Both the position numbers and the translations under genes were made by a program. Positions 37,077 to 49,800 of a stretch of DNA of 60,000 nt are shown one piece after another. A model generated the notes under the pieces. The model did no database searches. It saw only the letters and a program-made list of their open reading frames with translations, and was not told where the DNA came from. Every line of letters begins with the position of its first letter. Position 1 is the stretch's first letter. Origin of the DNA: Polytrichum commune (Eukaryota; Streptophyta; Polytrichopsida; Polytrichales; Polytrichaceae); assembly GCA_950295325.1 (NCBI GenBank), contig OX485803.1:17176001-17236000 (forward strand), given 5' to 3'.

Positions 37077-37111
37077 TCTTCTTCTTCTTCTTCTTCTTCT
37101 TCTTCTTCTTT
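37077..37111. repeat. (CTT)n microsatellite
   Basis: About 11 perfect TTC/CTT triplets, followed by a T run. Confidence 0.95.
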
Positions 37112-38099
37112 AGTTTTTTTAGAACTTTAGCTTAGAGGAATCCACTCAATAAGAAAAAAATCCTAACAAAAATCATTGCTTTGGGGTTAGGTAAAATCTA
37201 CCTAACAAATGTCCACCGTAAATCTAGTTCTATGAATCTATGGTCAATGGTACTTACCTAATCCTATAATAAGTAAAAGGGAAACCATGAGAGCCCTTTC
37301 TCAAAGGTTAAGCAGTGACGGTTATTTACCCTAAATAACCCTTGATATTAGAATAAGTAGTGAGAACTAAGTGAAGGTGGAAGGAGTATGTAACCTACCG
37401 CAAAGCTCAGTTTCACGAGGTTCAAATGGCTAAAGAACATGTAGAATATTCAATGACAACATGTGTATATGGTGATACAAAATGTACGATTATGATGTAC
37501 ATGACTGTGTGACATTAATAATAATTGGGTTTTGTTGTTATTTACCTCGTGGACGTTACTAGCCCTCTTCGTGGATTTGGTTAGTGGCATGGGCATAGGT
37601 GAGGCAAACCCTTCACAAATTTGGCGGCACTCTTAAGTTTTGTATTTCATCTTTCTTCAAATATAATGTGTGTACGAGGCTTAGATATTCTTCTATGATG
37701 ATTTGGAATACAAAGCATTTTGATTTCAGATAGACTTTTGAGGCTACTTTTTGAGTATGTCTTGTACACGATTTTCAGCTTGACAATGTAAACTTTGGAT
37801 ATGTAGCAATGGTTTTACCTAAGGGTAAAAAGGGTAGAACCACATTAGTTTGTTGATCGATAAATTTTTACTTTGAGGAAATAAACCTACAAGGGAAAAT
37901 ACCAAATGAGTGAAGATGGTTAGGTAGAGATTTTCCTTGAGGGATGGTCCCACCCACCCTCCTGGGTGTTGAAGGCTACACAAATATGTGGGGGAATGGA
38001 ATGGCCTTTGAAAATGAGGATGTACTAAAAAGTGACTAAGTTTGAAAGTAAGCATAGATCTGCTCAAGAAATGCCCAATTCTTTATCACTCCTCGATTA

Positions 38100-38560
38100 G
38101 CTCTACTCTTCAATGTTGCTTGGAATTTATGGCAAGTGCTTGCCAAAAATTGAGCGCCTGGGCTTGGGTTGTGTTCACTAAATGCTAAGTTCCCAAATTA
38201 GGTAATTTATTTGTCTACTTATAAAAAAAATGGACTCTTTTGCTCAATCTGGCCTAAATTCCTTGATATGTGCTTGCCTACAATTTGCGGGGCTAGGCTT
38301 GGGTTTTTTTATGCCTTGAGACTAGGCTCCCTAAATGAGTTTTTTTGATACTCTTTTTTCAAGATAAAAAATTTGGTTGTTCTCCTCAATGACGTGGCTT
38401 GAAATCCTTGGCATGTACTTGCCAAAGATTTGAGGGGTTGGACTTGGGTTGTATGTATTGCGCTCTAGTCTCTCAACTCTAGATATGTGGAAGGTACATG
38501 CTATGGATTTTAAGGATTGGGATCAAGTGCATGTTATGCACATTATGGGTTGGGCTTCCA
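38100..38560. repeat. About 135-bp degenerate tandem repeat
   Basis: TGTGCTTGCCAAAAATTGAG-like units followed by GGCTTGGGTT recur at about 38135, 38265 and 38408. Spacing is 130-145 bp. Confidence 0.6.
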
Positions 38561-38999
38561 AGCATGTCCCTTCTTTTTATTCCATTTTGTTTTGGGTATT
38601 CTTATAGCCACACCTGCTTACAACCACTTAGTTTGGGCTTGCCCTTGGCTATTATCCATCATCCATACTATTGGAAATATTCAATACCACATTCAAAATA
38701 TAGAAGAATCATAATTTTGTTGTGGTTGAACTTAATTGAATGCATAAAGGAAGTTATAGATTTTAACTTTCAGTGATGTGGTTTTATATATGATAACATA
38801 TATTCAAAGAAATCGTCATGTACTTCATTTTTATGGTTCATTTCCCTTTTTTTTCGGGCAAATCAAGAAGCTTGTGAAAATTTAAATTTCAATCCCTCCC
38901 TCAAGCAAGAATTGCAAGTAAATTTACTACTTGCCCGTTCCATGGTAATGGGATCCTACTCCACGGAGATGGAAACACCTAAAACATGAGCTTGCTCAT

Positions 39000-39480
39000 G
39001 AAATAACAATCCCCCTTTTGACATCCTACACTCTCAGAAAACCAAATCTAGAAAACATAGCACTTGGCTTCACAAGATGCATAAAATACTGAACAAGAGG
39101 ACACATTTGACCTCTTTCACCTTCAAAAATACAAACCTACAAAAATAAAGCACTTGGGCTTCAAAATATGAATCAAGAATTGAACATCAACATACATTTG
39201 ACCTCCTATTCCCTCAAACTCAAACCCACAAAAACATAGCACTTGGGTTTCAAAATATGCATCAAAGCTTCAATGTGAATACACATTTGACCTCCTTCAC
39301 CTTCAAAAAATAATACCACATAAAAATAAAGCACTTGGGCCTCAAAATATGCATTAACTTACTTTTGACATTCTACACTTTCAAAAAACTAAAACCCATA
39401 AGCATAGCACTTGGGGTCCAAAATATGGATCATAACTTGAACATCAACACACATTTGACCTCCAAAATCAAACCCAAATC
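39000..39480. repeat. About 90-bp tandem repeat, five units
   Basis: The word CACTTGG(G)CTTCA and variants recurs at about 39061, 39151, 39240, 39332 and 39408, each followed by ATATGCATCAA...GAACAT and ACACATTTGACCTCC. Units differ by substitutions and small indels. Confidence 0.8.
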
Positions 39481-42400
39481 AAAAAATTAGAGGAAAACTT
39501 ACCTTAAAGATGGCCACCAAGACTAACACTATGACCAAGAGCATCAACACATTGATCAACATGACCAAGAGCACCAATACCATGTGTAGCAAGAGAAAGA
39601 GGGAAGGGAGGAAAACCATAATATAAAGGGTGAGCTACAATTTATCAGTTGATGCTCCAATAATGACATAATGCAAGGGCTTATTAAATCAATGAATCAT
39701 TTGATTGAAAATGGTTTGCACAATTGAATAAAAAAATTGAGCAATAAAACATGCGATCAAGATTCGTCATAGCTAGAATCAACCCTTCTTCGTAAAGGAA
39801 TACCAAAGAATGTCGTGCCCAATAATTTTATTAGTTCAAAAATCCCTTCATATTTGTTCAATAATTATTTTAGTTATTTTATCTTATAATTTTAAAAAAT
39901 GAAATAAAAACAATGAAAATAATCATCTTTATTTGTTGATCAGAGATTTAATAACATGGTGAATGATCACTCTTCATATGTGATGTGTTAAGATCCAACG
40001 ATGCTATTTAACAATGTCATGTTATTTTGTGTGTAGTATACATTAAACCTTGAGTTCAATATATTATACAACATGTAGAAGGTAAAGCATTAGATTGCTT
40101 ATAGTCAATAAAAATGTAATGAAAGAGGCATGAGAAATAATAAGGTTAGAATAAGGCCACAACGCTAATCTGAAGAAGGATAAGAGTTATCCCATATTAT
40201 TTGTATGAACAAAGGAAAACAAAAGAGTAATAAAAGGCAAAGCAAGGAGAGCATGAGATCATTTCACTCCAAGCGATCTTCATATGCCTTTGCGTATGCA
40301 TATATCCTTATGCTCATCTCTAGTCCTGTTGACTTTCAATAGTAGTGAAAGGAAACATCATTGGATATTGACATATCATGAATTAAAAATCCAGTTGACC
40401 ATCATTCTTAAATTATTGAATTAATGTAAAAAAAATGAATATTCATATTCTTGATAGTTTATTTTTGTTGTGAACATAAAAGAAAACATGAATTTGTTTT
40501 TATAAAAAGTTATGGAGAATACATTTAAATGATTAGAATTAATAAGCTTGTGCATTATGTCATAATTACATTACTGAGTAATATCAAGTATTGGCTCATC
40601 AAGTATATTATTGTGTTTGTTTAAAACAAATTAAAGCGAAATGCTCACATGTGGAAAATATTTTGCTAAGGGATTGATGTGTTTAAGTTTAGGCAATAAT
40701 ATTACCAAATTTGGGGGATGGTGCTATAATTAATAATTTATTATTTTCATGTCATCCTATGCAAGCAATAGGTGGGACCTCTTTCCGTGCATTAGTGAGG
40801 CATTGCAATAAAAAAAAATTCTTCCCCTAAATTACAATCAGACATGGCCCCTTGCAATTAAGCATTGGTCACTTACAATCAAGAATTGGTCACGTATAAA
40901 AAACTTTGGTCACTTATAATCAAACATTGATCAATAATCAAGTATTGGTCCCTAAAATTAAAGTAAAGGTTGCTAAGCTTGGAAGGAACATTCTACTACA
41001 AAAATGGAGCCACGTGAATGAAAACTTCATCCTCCTCAAAGTTCATGAAGGAAAAAAAACCTACATTACTAAAATGTAGAAATTAGTTTTGAATGAGTTT
41101 ATCTTTGGTTTTCAATACTCTTTTTGATTCAAAAAACATTGAGTACCTTAGAGGAATGAGCACTTAAGAGAAGCACCTACACTTCAATGCCAAGTAGGGC
41201 AAAGAAAATAAGTGATAACTAATTTGTACTTTCCTTGCCTTTTATTTCAATGTTTTTATAAAGCAACTACATTTCTTGATAAAAACATTGCTTAACCTCA
41301 CCTATGGATAGTACTTAGCAATTATTCCATATCCAATAGTTTTGTTAAGCAAAAAATGGACCACTCAATAAGAATAGTGCATGTAACCTTACCGCAAATC
41401 CAAAAATTATATGAAAAATGCAAAATACCAACCTCTCAGTAAGAATCCAGATAGGAAGACTTCATTGATTCAAATTACAACAATAAAAACAAATATCTCA
41501 CCTTCATAAAAGCATGTAAGGGTTAGATTTGAAGCACATTGGACTTCTAGACGTTGAAGTAAATTTGGAGCAAGCATGACGAATGAGAAACAAAATTCAA
41601 AATAGATGAAGAGATCAAATTACTAGCCCATATATATACAATGACAAGTCCCCTACATAAAATGCTACCTTCTTTCTTAAGAACTATCAAAAACACAAGT
41701 ATACAACAAGATTGAACCCTAACAAATCCATTAATAAATTATGTGCTTATATTGCTCAAACCTTTTGAACTTAAGAGTGTTGATTGAACATTCAGTCAGA
41801 GAATGCTTCGTCAGGCATTGTATTATAGAAATTTTGCATAGCCCACTGATGTTTTTCCTCCCATCATTCTTCATGCACCTTTATGTACTTCTCTCTTGTT
41901 TGAATGAAAGTGCTCCAAGATTTATTGAGGATAAACAAACTACCAAAAGTATAAGAGAACTCACATTTGAGTTTTAAGCTCTCTATCTTTGGCAATACTA
42001 TTGAAACTATTAAAGAATTAGGTTGCTTAGGTATCAAAAAAACAACTCCAATATTCATCCTTCCACAACATTTTGACTCACAATATCACATGGATCCAAG
42101 CATTTTGACCCTATACTACTTAGACTAGGCCATACACCTCAACACCTAACTCTTGCACTTTGGAAGACAGTAGTTGTGAAACTTTGCAAGCATTCAACAA
42201 GGACCCTACTGTGGAAAACACAACTACGGTGTCTAGAAAGGGAGAGAGAAGTTGAAAGGAGAAGGAGGCGGGAATAAATGAGAGTGACGACCCCATCTCC
42301 TAGGTGCAAGGGGGAAATTCATCAAGCTCAAATTTAAAGTTTGGCCAACCAGCGCTGTACATGTGTCATGAGAGGATAATGTGGAACTTATTAAGTAGCA

Positions 42401-42559
42401 TATGTAAGTGGCGAGGTTGGCTCCTTCAACCAAAACCATACCCTCCTTAGCATAGAGAACTAAGTCATGACCTTGGTTGCAAAGTTACCATGCAAGTTGT
42501 TAATCATAAAACTCTTAGCCTATTTGATGTATTATTTGGGCGGATCTTGATGTCTCCTA
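39481..42559. other. AT-rich intergenic DNA, nothing recognised
   Basis: Short direct words (TTGGTCACTTATAATCAA-like) recur around 40.86-40.96 kb. No gene or element ends identified. Confidence 0.45.
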
Positions 42560-43740
42560 CTTTGGACCCTAAACAACTCGGGTGCCACCCACCACTTCCT
42601 CTATTTCGATTTTTTTCTTGGGCTCTTCGGTGTCCACATGCCACAATGATTTAACATCCTCACCCATATGTGATGTGCATTCCCAATCGCACACTCCAAT
42701 CTTCATGTTTCTGTCTAAGTCCCAATGAAGCATAATGTTGTATATGAAAAGATCGTTGTATTGCACACTTCCATTGCGTAATTCCAACATGAGCCATTCC
42801 AAAGCCCATGAGAATTTTACCTGCTTCTTTCAAAACCTTTCAACTTGGTCTCATCTTTGCCATTCGGTTGGACTTATAAACATGATGTTTTCATTTGGTT
42901 GATGCACTATATCTTGGATATACATTTCTTCTAGAGGTTCCTTATTCCACCATAGTGTGTAGCCCACGTTGGTCTCATTGTTGATCAATCAAAACTTGAT
43001 GAAGCCATGATGCGACTTCTTTAAAACAGATGCCTTGGCATTGGTTTGGATCTGAGCTGCTTGCAAATTGGTGGTCTTTGGAGTTTTTAGGGCCCACGTA
43101 ATACTTGAAGACATGCATTCATCATCATCAAACTTGACCTTGATTATCTCCCCGCACTCCCCCCCCAATTATTTTCTTGTGATCCAAAACAATCACCTTT
43201 GTTGTATTGATAATCTACAATAATTGGCATGGGAAAGACGCCCTTAACAACTTCTCCAACTTATGTTCCTTCCAAGGAATTGTTTTGTTAGCCATTTTGG
43301 AAAACCCTTTGGCCTAGGGTTCCCGCCACATAAGCAACGCTTGCATTTCTTCGTTTGAAGGTAACCACCTCACTTGCCTTAGGGGGTGGGAAAACATTAT
43401 CAACCAATGGCTTGAGGTTGAAAACTCTATTTTGGGCTTATTTTCACTCAAAAGCCAAAACATATGAGATTTTGATCCTCAAGAATATCGGGTTCATCCA
43501 CTGAATATAGAATGGTTTCCTTAATTGAATTTTTCATGTGATAGGCCACTTGATCTTTCAAACTATACCCAAGGAATTTCCATTTGATGTTTTCCGCATC
43601 GTTATGCACATACCAGTTTATGATGGCATCGTAGATCTTTTTCTGTTACAACTTCCAAAAATATCATCTTTGGCTTCCCACTCATAATGAATAAACCGAG
43701 GCCTCAGAAGGTCCTTCTTACCCACATGAGTAAACATAGA
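42560..43740 (-). pseudogene. Decayed protein-kinase-like gene
   Basis: On the minus strand, coding blocks separated by stops and frameshifts can be followed. They are IYDAIINWYVHNDAENIKWK (about 43625), NLKPLVDNVFPPPKASEVVT with AYVAGTLGQRVFQNG (about 43430-43310), VVKGVFPMPIIVDYQYNKGD, a frameshift in a run of G near 43160, then ITWALKTPKTTNLQAAQIQT, VGYTLWWNKEPLEEMYIQDI and finally LFIYNIMLHWDLDRNMKIGV with CDW. The last block resembles the catalytic-loop and metal-binding region of a kinase, with a Cys-Asp-Trp-Glu (ancestrally probably DWG) in place of DFG and no intact HRD. At least four stops are present. Confidence 0.5.
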
Positions 43741-44199
43741 CAATTGGACAGATGAGCACACTACGTTATGAACATGCAGTTAAGTTTGGTTCCAACCTCA
43801 TAGAATTAGCCGATCCCACGTTCGAATGCCTTTGCCCTTTATTAAGCCGTTTGAATACCTTGTTGGAACCCTCCATCTCGTCATTTCCCATCATCCAACT
43901 CTATTCCTCTATCATGATTAATAACATAGTAGACATTTGTTCAATAACATGTATTAAATGTAGTCACAAACATGGTAGTATCCAGACCTCAATACCGCAA
44001 AAATCCAATCCAAAATAATCAAGGGTTTGACTTTGTCACTGATTTTCCAACTTTGTTTGACTCTTTTTGTACATTGGACAAAGTATGCTAAGTCACAACG
44101 CCCTACTTGAAGTGGAGTGGTTGAAAGTGACGTCATTGAGGCCTTCCACCTTATATATAGGTTGGGAGGTTTTCACACTCCCCGGGGCAGATTTCCTCG

Positions 44200-44710
44200 A
44201 TCATGACCATTGGATATGGTTGCATCCAATGATCGCGATAGAAAGACCTTTGGTCAACTGCAAGGTGGCAGTCGACCAAGGCAAACATTTGTTGGGTTGC
44301 AATTGATCAAAACAATCACCTGCTACTTAGCAATTGACTTAAGTAATTGACTTCTACTTAGCAATCGATTTATACTTAGGAGTTGACTTAGGGTAGTCCA
44401 CTATTGGGTTGTAATCAACCCATGCCAACTACCTTATCAGTTGTTACTTAGTGTAGTTCACTCAATGTGGTGGATTGTTTGTAGGCAGTCGACTCAATAC
44501 AATGGAAACTTGTTAACAATCAATTTACTAACCAACAGTCGTATTAATGTAGTTGACTGTTATTTAATAATTGATCTAGGCAATCAATTGTTGGTTTTGT
44601 AGTTGTTATGGCAATCGATCTAGTTTGGTGACTACTAGGTGTGGTCAATAGGATAGGAAATTGTCATGTCGACTTTTGGGAGCAGTCAAAATGAAAGTTG
44701 ACTGCCATAT
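44200..44710. repeat. Degenerate TCGAC/ATCGAT-rich repeat, patch 1
   Basis: Many irregularly spaced CAATTGACT, CAGTCGACT and AATCGATTT-like words, about every 20-30 bp. Similar patches lie at 45.4-45.6, 48.44-48.65 and 49.63-49.80 kb. Confidence 0.5.
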
Positions 44711-45183
44711 CTATTGTAGGGGGTAATCAACAACCTTTTAAAAAATTCCAATGGTTTGTTGCCACAATAAACTTGGCATGGGGTTGAACATGACTATTAT
44801 TACAAAATGATATTTTGTAGTTTGGGTGAGTGAATGCGCTAGGACTATAAAACCCCCATATCATTGACATTTGGCATTCATGCTGATTGTATTTGATTTT
44901 GATTGCCTTTAGGCATTCATTGCAAGTGGAGAGGGGTAGTGGGGCTATATTGGTATGGGTACACAAGTTAAATGAAAGCCTTGATAGATGTCTAAGTTGT
45001 GGATTCCAACGTCCAAGGTGGAGTGCAAATTTTGCAAGTTGGAATTAGCATATAGGAAGGACTGTATGATTGCTCATTTGGGGTACAAAAAAAATGACGG
45101 CAAGATGAGGCCAATGTAAGGTGGGACACCCCAAATATAAGCCCCCATTGTAATAATTATGGGCTAGAAATATGATGTGACTA

Positions 45184-45355
45184 CACTAGTAGAAAACTAT
45201 GCGAAAAAAAACTAATTCTTTTGACCAACCTGATTTGCAGTCGCTAAACGACTGCATATTTGTTTTCTTGGTTTAGTGACTGCAGATCAAGCTGGTCAAA
45301 AGAATCGCAGCCAATTTGGGCTACGGTTTTTTTTTAGCAGAGTTTTCTTCTAATG
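45184..45355. mobile_element. CACTA-type fold-back MITE
   Basis: 172 bp beginning CACTAGTAGAAAACTATGCG and ending, read inward, CATTAGAAGAAAACTCTGC. CTA lies on each side (45181-45183 and 45356-45358), the 3-bp duplication of CACTA elements. The arms also pair internally (CTTTTGACCAACCTGATTTGC with GCAGATCAAGCTGGTCAAAAG, written in parts). A related end fragment (GCATAGTTTTCTACTAGTG) is at about 46470-46488. Confidence 0.75.
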
Positions 45356-45399
45356 CTAAGCCAACACTCCAAATTGATTAAAAAATTTGGTTGAATATT

Positions 45400-45605
45400 G
45401 GGCAACAATTGATTGCCCATGTCGATTATTGAGTAGTATTCAATCAGGACCATCGATTGCTCCAAAGCAGTCGTTCATGCAAGTCGATTGCCTCCCAATA
45501 ATTGACATGATCAAGCGACTACTACGCAACAATTGTCTAAGCCGGTTGACTACCTTGAAGCAGTCGTTCATGCAAATTGATTGTCTTTGAGTAGTCGACT
45601 GCTAA
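45400..45605. repeat. Degenerate TCGAC/ATCGAT-rich repeat, patch 2
   Basis: Contains a clear direct repeat, AAGCAGTCGTTCATGCAA, at about 45464 and 45558, embedded in GATTGCC/CGACTAC words. Non-coding. Confidence 0.6.
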
Positions 45606-45959
45606 AGCTAATTCCTTGCATTCACACACACAACATCATATAAGATCGTGTGTCATGCCCACGAGGAGCCCTACGTACGGCAACAAAATGACATTAATTT
45701 CAAATGTGATAGACTGATAGTGAGCACAAAATCGATTATAAATTATGAAAAAATTCTATTTACATAGAATTTATAGTTCAATCAAAGATAGTGCATCATA
45801 TTCCTAGGTATTTAGGTACTATGTGTCCAAAAAAATTATCAGATTCAAAGTCTATATCGATTGGCATGGGAGGGCTTAAGATCGCATTGTTCAAATTTCA
45901 TGCTCAAAGTGTTTGACATCTCACCTCTCGCCTACTTTCATTGAGGGCTCACAACTTCG

Positions 45960-47233
45960 CTACTTCTGCCTCCCTAGCCGCTTGGGAACGAATGCGTTGT
46001 GGTTCCCAATGGCCAACCCTATCAATCGGAGTACATCTTGCATGTTGGGGCTATTGGCTCCGTCCCAAACGTCCATAAGGCCATTGACTGATTTCCACTT
46101 GTTCAACCTGACATGAACTTTTAACTCATTGCATGACACCTCTCGGATGATGTTTGTTTGTCTATTTGCATCGGCAATAAAATTTTCAATATCCAACATG
46201 TGTTTGATATCCCAAGTCATCATCTCACCTGCAATTGGGTCATGTGGCAATAACCCTATGGTCACATTACCATTCTAGTTATAAATGTAACCTTGGGGGT
46301 GTGGGCCTTTGATTAATTCCCTTGTATTGCCATAATGGCTTTTCAAGATTCAGTTCAAAAATTCTCTATCACTACATGCTATAGATGTAGAACTAAGGCC
46401 TAAACCTTAAATGCATATCATGATGGTCAAAACAACCGCAACCAATTTTGGATGTGGTTCTTTTTGGCATAGTTTTCTACTAGTGAAGGTTTAGTACATA
46501 TGCCACTAAAACTCCCATCTGTAATCCATATAAGGACGCATGGCCACAACAAGGCTGATGTGGCTAGAAATATCACAATGCAAGATGATGCCGCAATTGT
46601 CTATTGGAATTCATCTTTGGATCTTATATTTCAATCAATGCTAGGTTTATGTTGCTCATCAATTGGAAGCCCATCGGGGAACACGATCATGAAGTCCACA
46701 TGCAACCATGAGGTGAATAAAAATCCACAATCATGCCATTATTCATAGGGACTCCTAAGTTTCTCAAGCTCGTTTATCAATGCCCTCTTGTGCATTGTGT
46801 ATGCAATGGTGGTTGTGACCATGCCCATGTAGTCATCCTTTGACATCTGGTTCTTCTTAATTACTCTGGCCTCCAAATTTGTTGACGACTCTTTTCCTTG
46901 GCCACATGAGTTTCTACTTGCGTCCTCAATCACATCCTCAGTTGGTAAGCCTTGTTGTTCAATGTTGACCCTCACAAAAGTGGTCAACTCCTCAATCCGG
47001 GCCTTCAACCCTTGGACCTTGTTTATGTGTTCCAAGTAGACCAACTCCAATGCATATTTATGGTACAACTTGCATTTTGCCAACTCAACCCTCAATGCCT
47101 CCACCATGTCATTGTCAGCAACTACTAGTGGTGGTGTTGGAACCTTTGATGTCATCTTCACATCAACTGGCAAAGATGTTGGACGAACCAATTGGGATCC
47201 ATGTGGTGGTGTAATGTGGATTATGTGTTGCAT
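45960..47233 (-). pseudogene. Decayed coding fragments with a coiled coil, unknown family
   Basis: A 164-codon open block (47233-46739) contains a likely coiled coil, EALRVELAKCKLYHKYALEL and KVQGLKARIEELTTFVRV. It continues, after stops, into FMIVFPDGLPIDEQHKPSID, then TIAASSCIVIFLATSALLWP and DGSFSGICTK, and after a gap into 46265-45960 (MMTWDIKHMLDIENFIADAN, HVRLNKWKSVNGLMDVW). Minus-strand fragments also occur to about 47.65 kb (NMSFWKEVSHKIFGDWCKEI). These may be the 5' part of the kinase-like pseudogene at 42.5-43.7 kb, which is on the same strand. That link is inference. Confidence 0.4.
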
Positions 47234-48439
47234 GGCAGGTGTTTAACGGAAATTCCTAACATTGTGTTCGCATCGTTGAGATTTACATGATTGGAGGGTG
47301 GACATGGGACCAAAAGGAAATTAAAATAGTTTGAATTTTTGTTGAAGGTTGCCACGCCAATGGAATCGGTATGCCAACATTCTGGCCTAGCACAAAATTA
47401 CTCCGGCCCATTGCCCTCAAATCTGCACTAGTTATGGGATGGTTGACCAATCAATTTGTACGTCCAAAATGACCTTGGCAAACACCATTTGGCACAACCA
47501 CATGAGCATAAGCCCACAATCAAACTCTATTGGTCCCCCCCTAAATACTCCCAAATCTCCTTGCACCAATCTCCAAAAATCTTATGGCTAACCTCCTTCC
47601 AAAAACTCATATTTTTGATTGAACATTTGATCAACATTTATGCACGGAACGAACATCCTCATCAGATGTATCCAATCCACATACCCCTCTCATCCAACCA
47701 TCTAGGATTAGCGAGAACGTTGGCAACCCATGACACCTTCAAATTGATGGGTTGTGGTCTAACCCTTGGTGCATTCAATATTCTTCGAGTGCACCTCCCG
47801 GTATCGACCTTGGAATCCATACCAAAGTCCTCTTTGAACCTAATTCCTCGCTACGCGGAGGTTCTGGTGATGTGTTATCTCAATCCGCCATCATTGCTGC
47901 TAAACCAAACGTTTTCTTTTGCCTAAAATTAATTTAATCTAAAATGCTAGCACTTCCTCAATAAGTTCTTACACCCAATGAATTTATTTAACACAAAACT
48001 TACACTCATGTTGTCTAGACAATATCCCATTATGTTAAACACTTCCAAAATAAGTGTTTACATATTGCAAGTTCTAGTAATGTTTCAAAACTCAATCCCA
48101 TATTTCTAGTAAATAAAAGCGGTTGCAATGGATTATGGCGCCAATTGTGGATTGGAGAATGTATGTACATATGATATATATAAGTCGATGTGGTGCAATA
48201 ACATACAATTGCCAAATACAAATCCACATTGTGGGCCCTACAACACCCCCTGGTCTCCAAGTAGCAATGGTTGTTCAACAACCAAGAACCCATTGGAGCG
48301 AGTGCGGACTGCAGGCGGAATGGATGTGGGGTCTATATATACCCATGGGAAGGGCGTTGAATAGATGTGACCCCTCCCCACCCAACTCATGGATGCCATG
48401 CGTCCATGGAGGGACATGCAATCAACATATCAATTGGTC

Positions 48440-49800
48440 ACGAGCAGTTGCCTCGCTAATCGATTTACAAAGTCAATTACTCATGAGGAGTCGTTTGGCT
48501 TGTCGACTGTGCTGGTCTGTCAACTGCTTTTCAATAAATATCTCGATGGATGATCGCTAATGAGTAATCGATTATTTCTGAGCAATTGACACACCAAGGC
48601 GACTCTTCAAAAGAAATCGTCTAGTTTATAAGCCAATTGTTGGTGAATTGTCGCGCACCTCTCCATGAGGAGCGCCCAAAACACCATGGGCAAAAGGGGG
48701 ACCCCGGAGTGACACTTGGAACTTGTGATGTTGTTGGTGACATGGCCCAAGTGATCCTAGTGTGGGTGAGGGCCCCGGGCGTTGCAAATGCCTCCTATCC
48801 ATGGAGATTAGGAATCACGAGGGTAAGGCCATGAGCTATGTGTAGCTTATGACGTGTTGATTCTAGAATTCTCAAGAACACCTTAATCGGAGGTGTGAAT
48901 TAGGAGATATGGCAATTTGAGTGGGGCGTCGTCCCGGGACAACGCCTTGGTACACCAGTGGCCTGGGAGTGGCTCCCAGGGCTGCCAAGGTTTGAACAGG
49001 CATAACTTCCTCAATACTTGGCTCAGTGGGGCAAGTGAGGAGTCCATCGGTATCTACATGAAATGCAGATGACGATGAAGTGGTGTTTTGTTAGCATCAA
49101 AGATCATACAAGGAGGTTATGGTGTTCTGAAGTTGCTGGGGGCTTCTAGCCCCAACGGCTAAAGGAAAATGTCTACTTGGCCCTAACTCTTGGTAGAGAG
49201 ACAAAAAGGTTCTTGACGGTGGGATAAGGGCCCTGCCAAAAGTCCTAGAAGCTTATACGGATGAGGCAGTGTGGCCGCCAAGCCCACCCGAGGCTGAACG
49301 GCACAACCTCCATGGGCATTGGCCCAATGTGAGGGTATAGTTGCCTAATATGGTTCGGGTTGATGTAGTGTTGCTCCGGCAACGCGATGGTCAACATAAG
49401 ATTGGACTTTCATGGATGGAAGTCCACATTTAAGAATTGGCTACCGATTAAGGGGTGAGTCCCGAAAGCAAAGTAGTTGGGTTGGTTCCCCTCCTATGAA
49501 CTATAAGGTCCGCGATATGGGAAGCTAATCATTAGCATGGCGGAATGCGAAGGGTTAGCGCTCGTGACCCTTGCTAGAATAAAAACGACCAAGCTAGTTA
49601 AGGAGAGCTAGCGAGGGTTGCGACACGAGCGGTCAATTAGGCCCATCGAATACTAATGAGCAACCGAGTTGGGCCATTGACTGTTAGCAAGAAGTTGATT
49701 TGGGCCATGGATTGTTCTTCAACAACCAACTTGGCCCATCGATTGCTCACCAATAATCAACTTGTTGCATCGACTACTTGCCAATAGTCAACAATTTCTC
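48440..49800. repeat. Degenerate TCGAC/ATCGAT-rich repeat, patch 3, split by a solo LTR
   Basis: 48.44-48.65 kb (CTAATCGATTTAC, CTTGTCGACTGTG, AGTAATCGATTATT) and 49.63-49.80 kb (CCCATCGATTGCTCACC, GCATCGACTACTTGCC) are one patch interrupted by the LTR at 48649-49625. Confidence 0.5.
48649..49625 (+). mobile_element. Solo LTR, copy 2
   Basis: 977 bp from TGTCGCGCACC to GGTTGCGACA. It is the reverse-complement relative of 34161-35106. The flanks TGAAT and CGAGC do not match. It lies within a patch rich in ATCGATT/GTCGAC motifs that continues on both sides, so it inserted into that patch. Confidence 0.65.

Noticed and set aside
39000-39480. CRISPR-like array
   Set aside because: Units are diverged 90-bp tandem repeats in plant DNA without distinct spacers or cas genes.
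47456-47926. 156-codon plus-strand open frame
   Set aside because: The minus strand of the same stretch shows better protein-like blocks; no domain on the plus strand.
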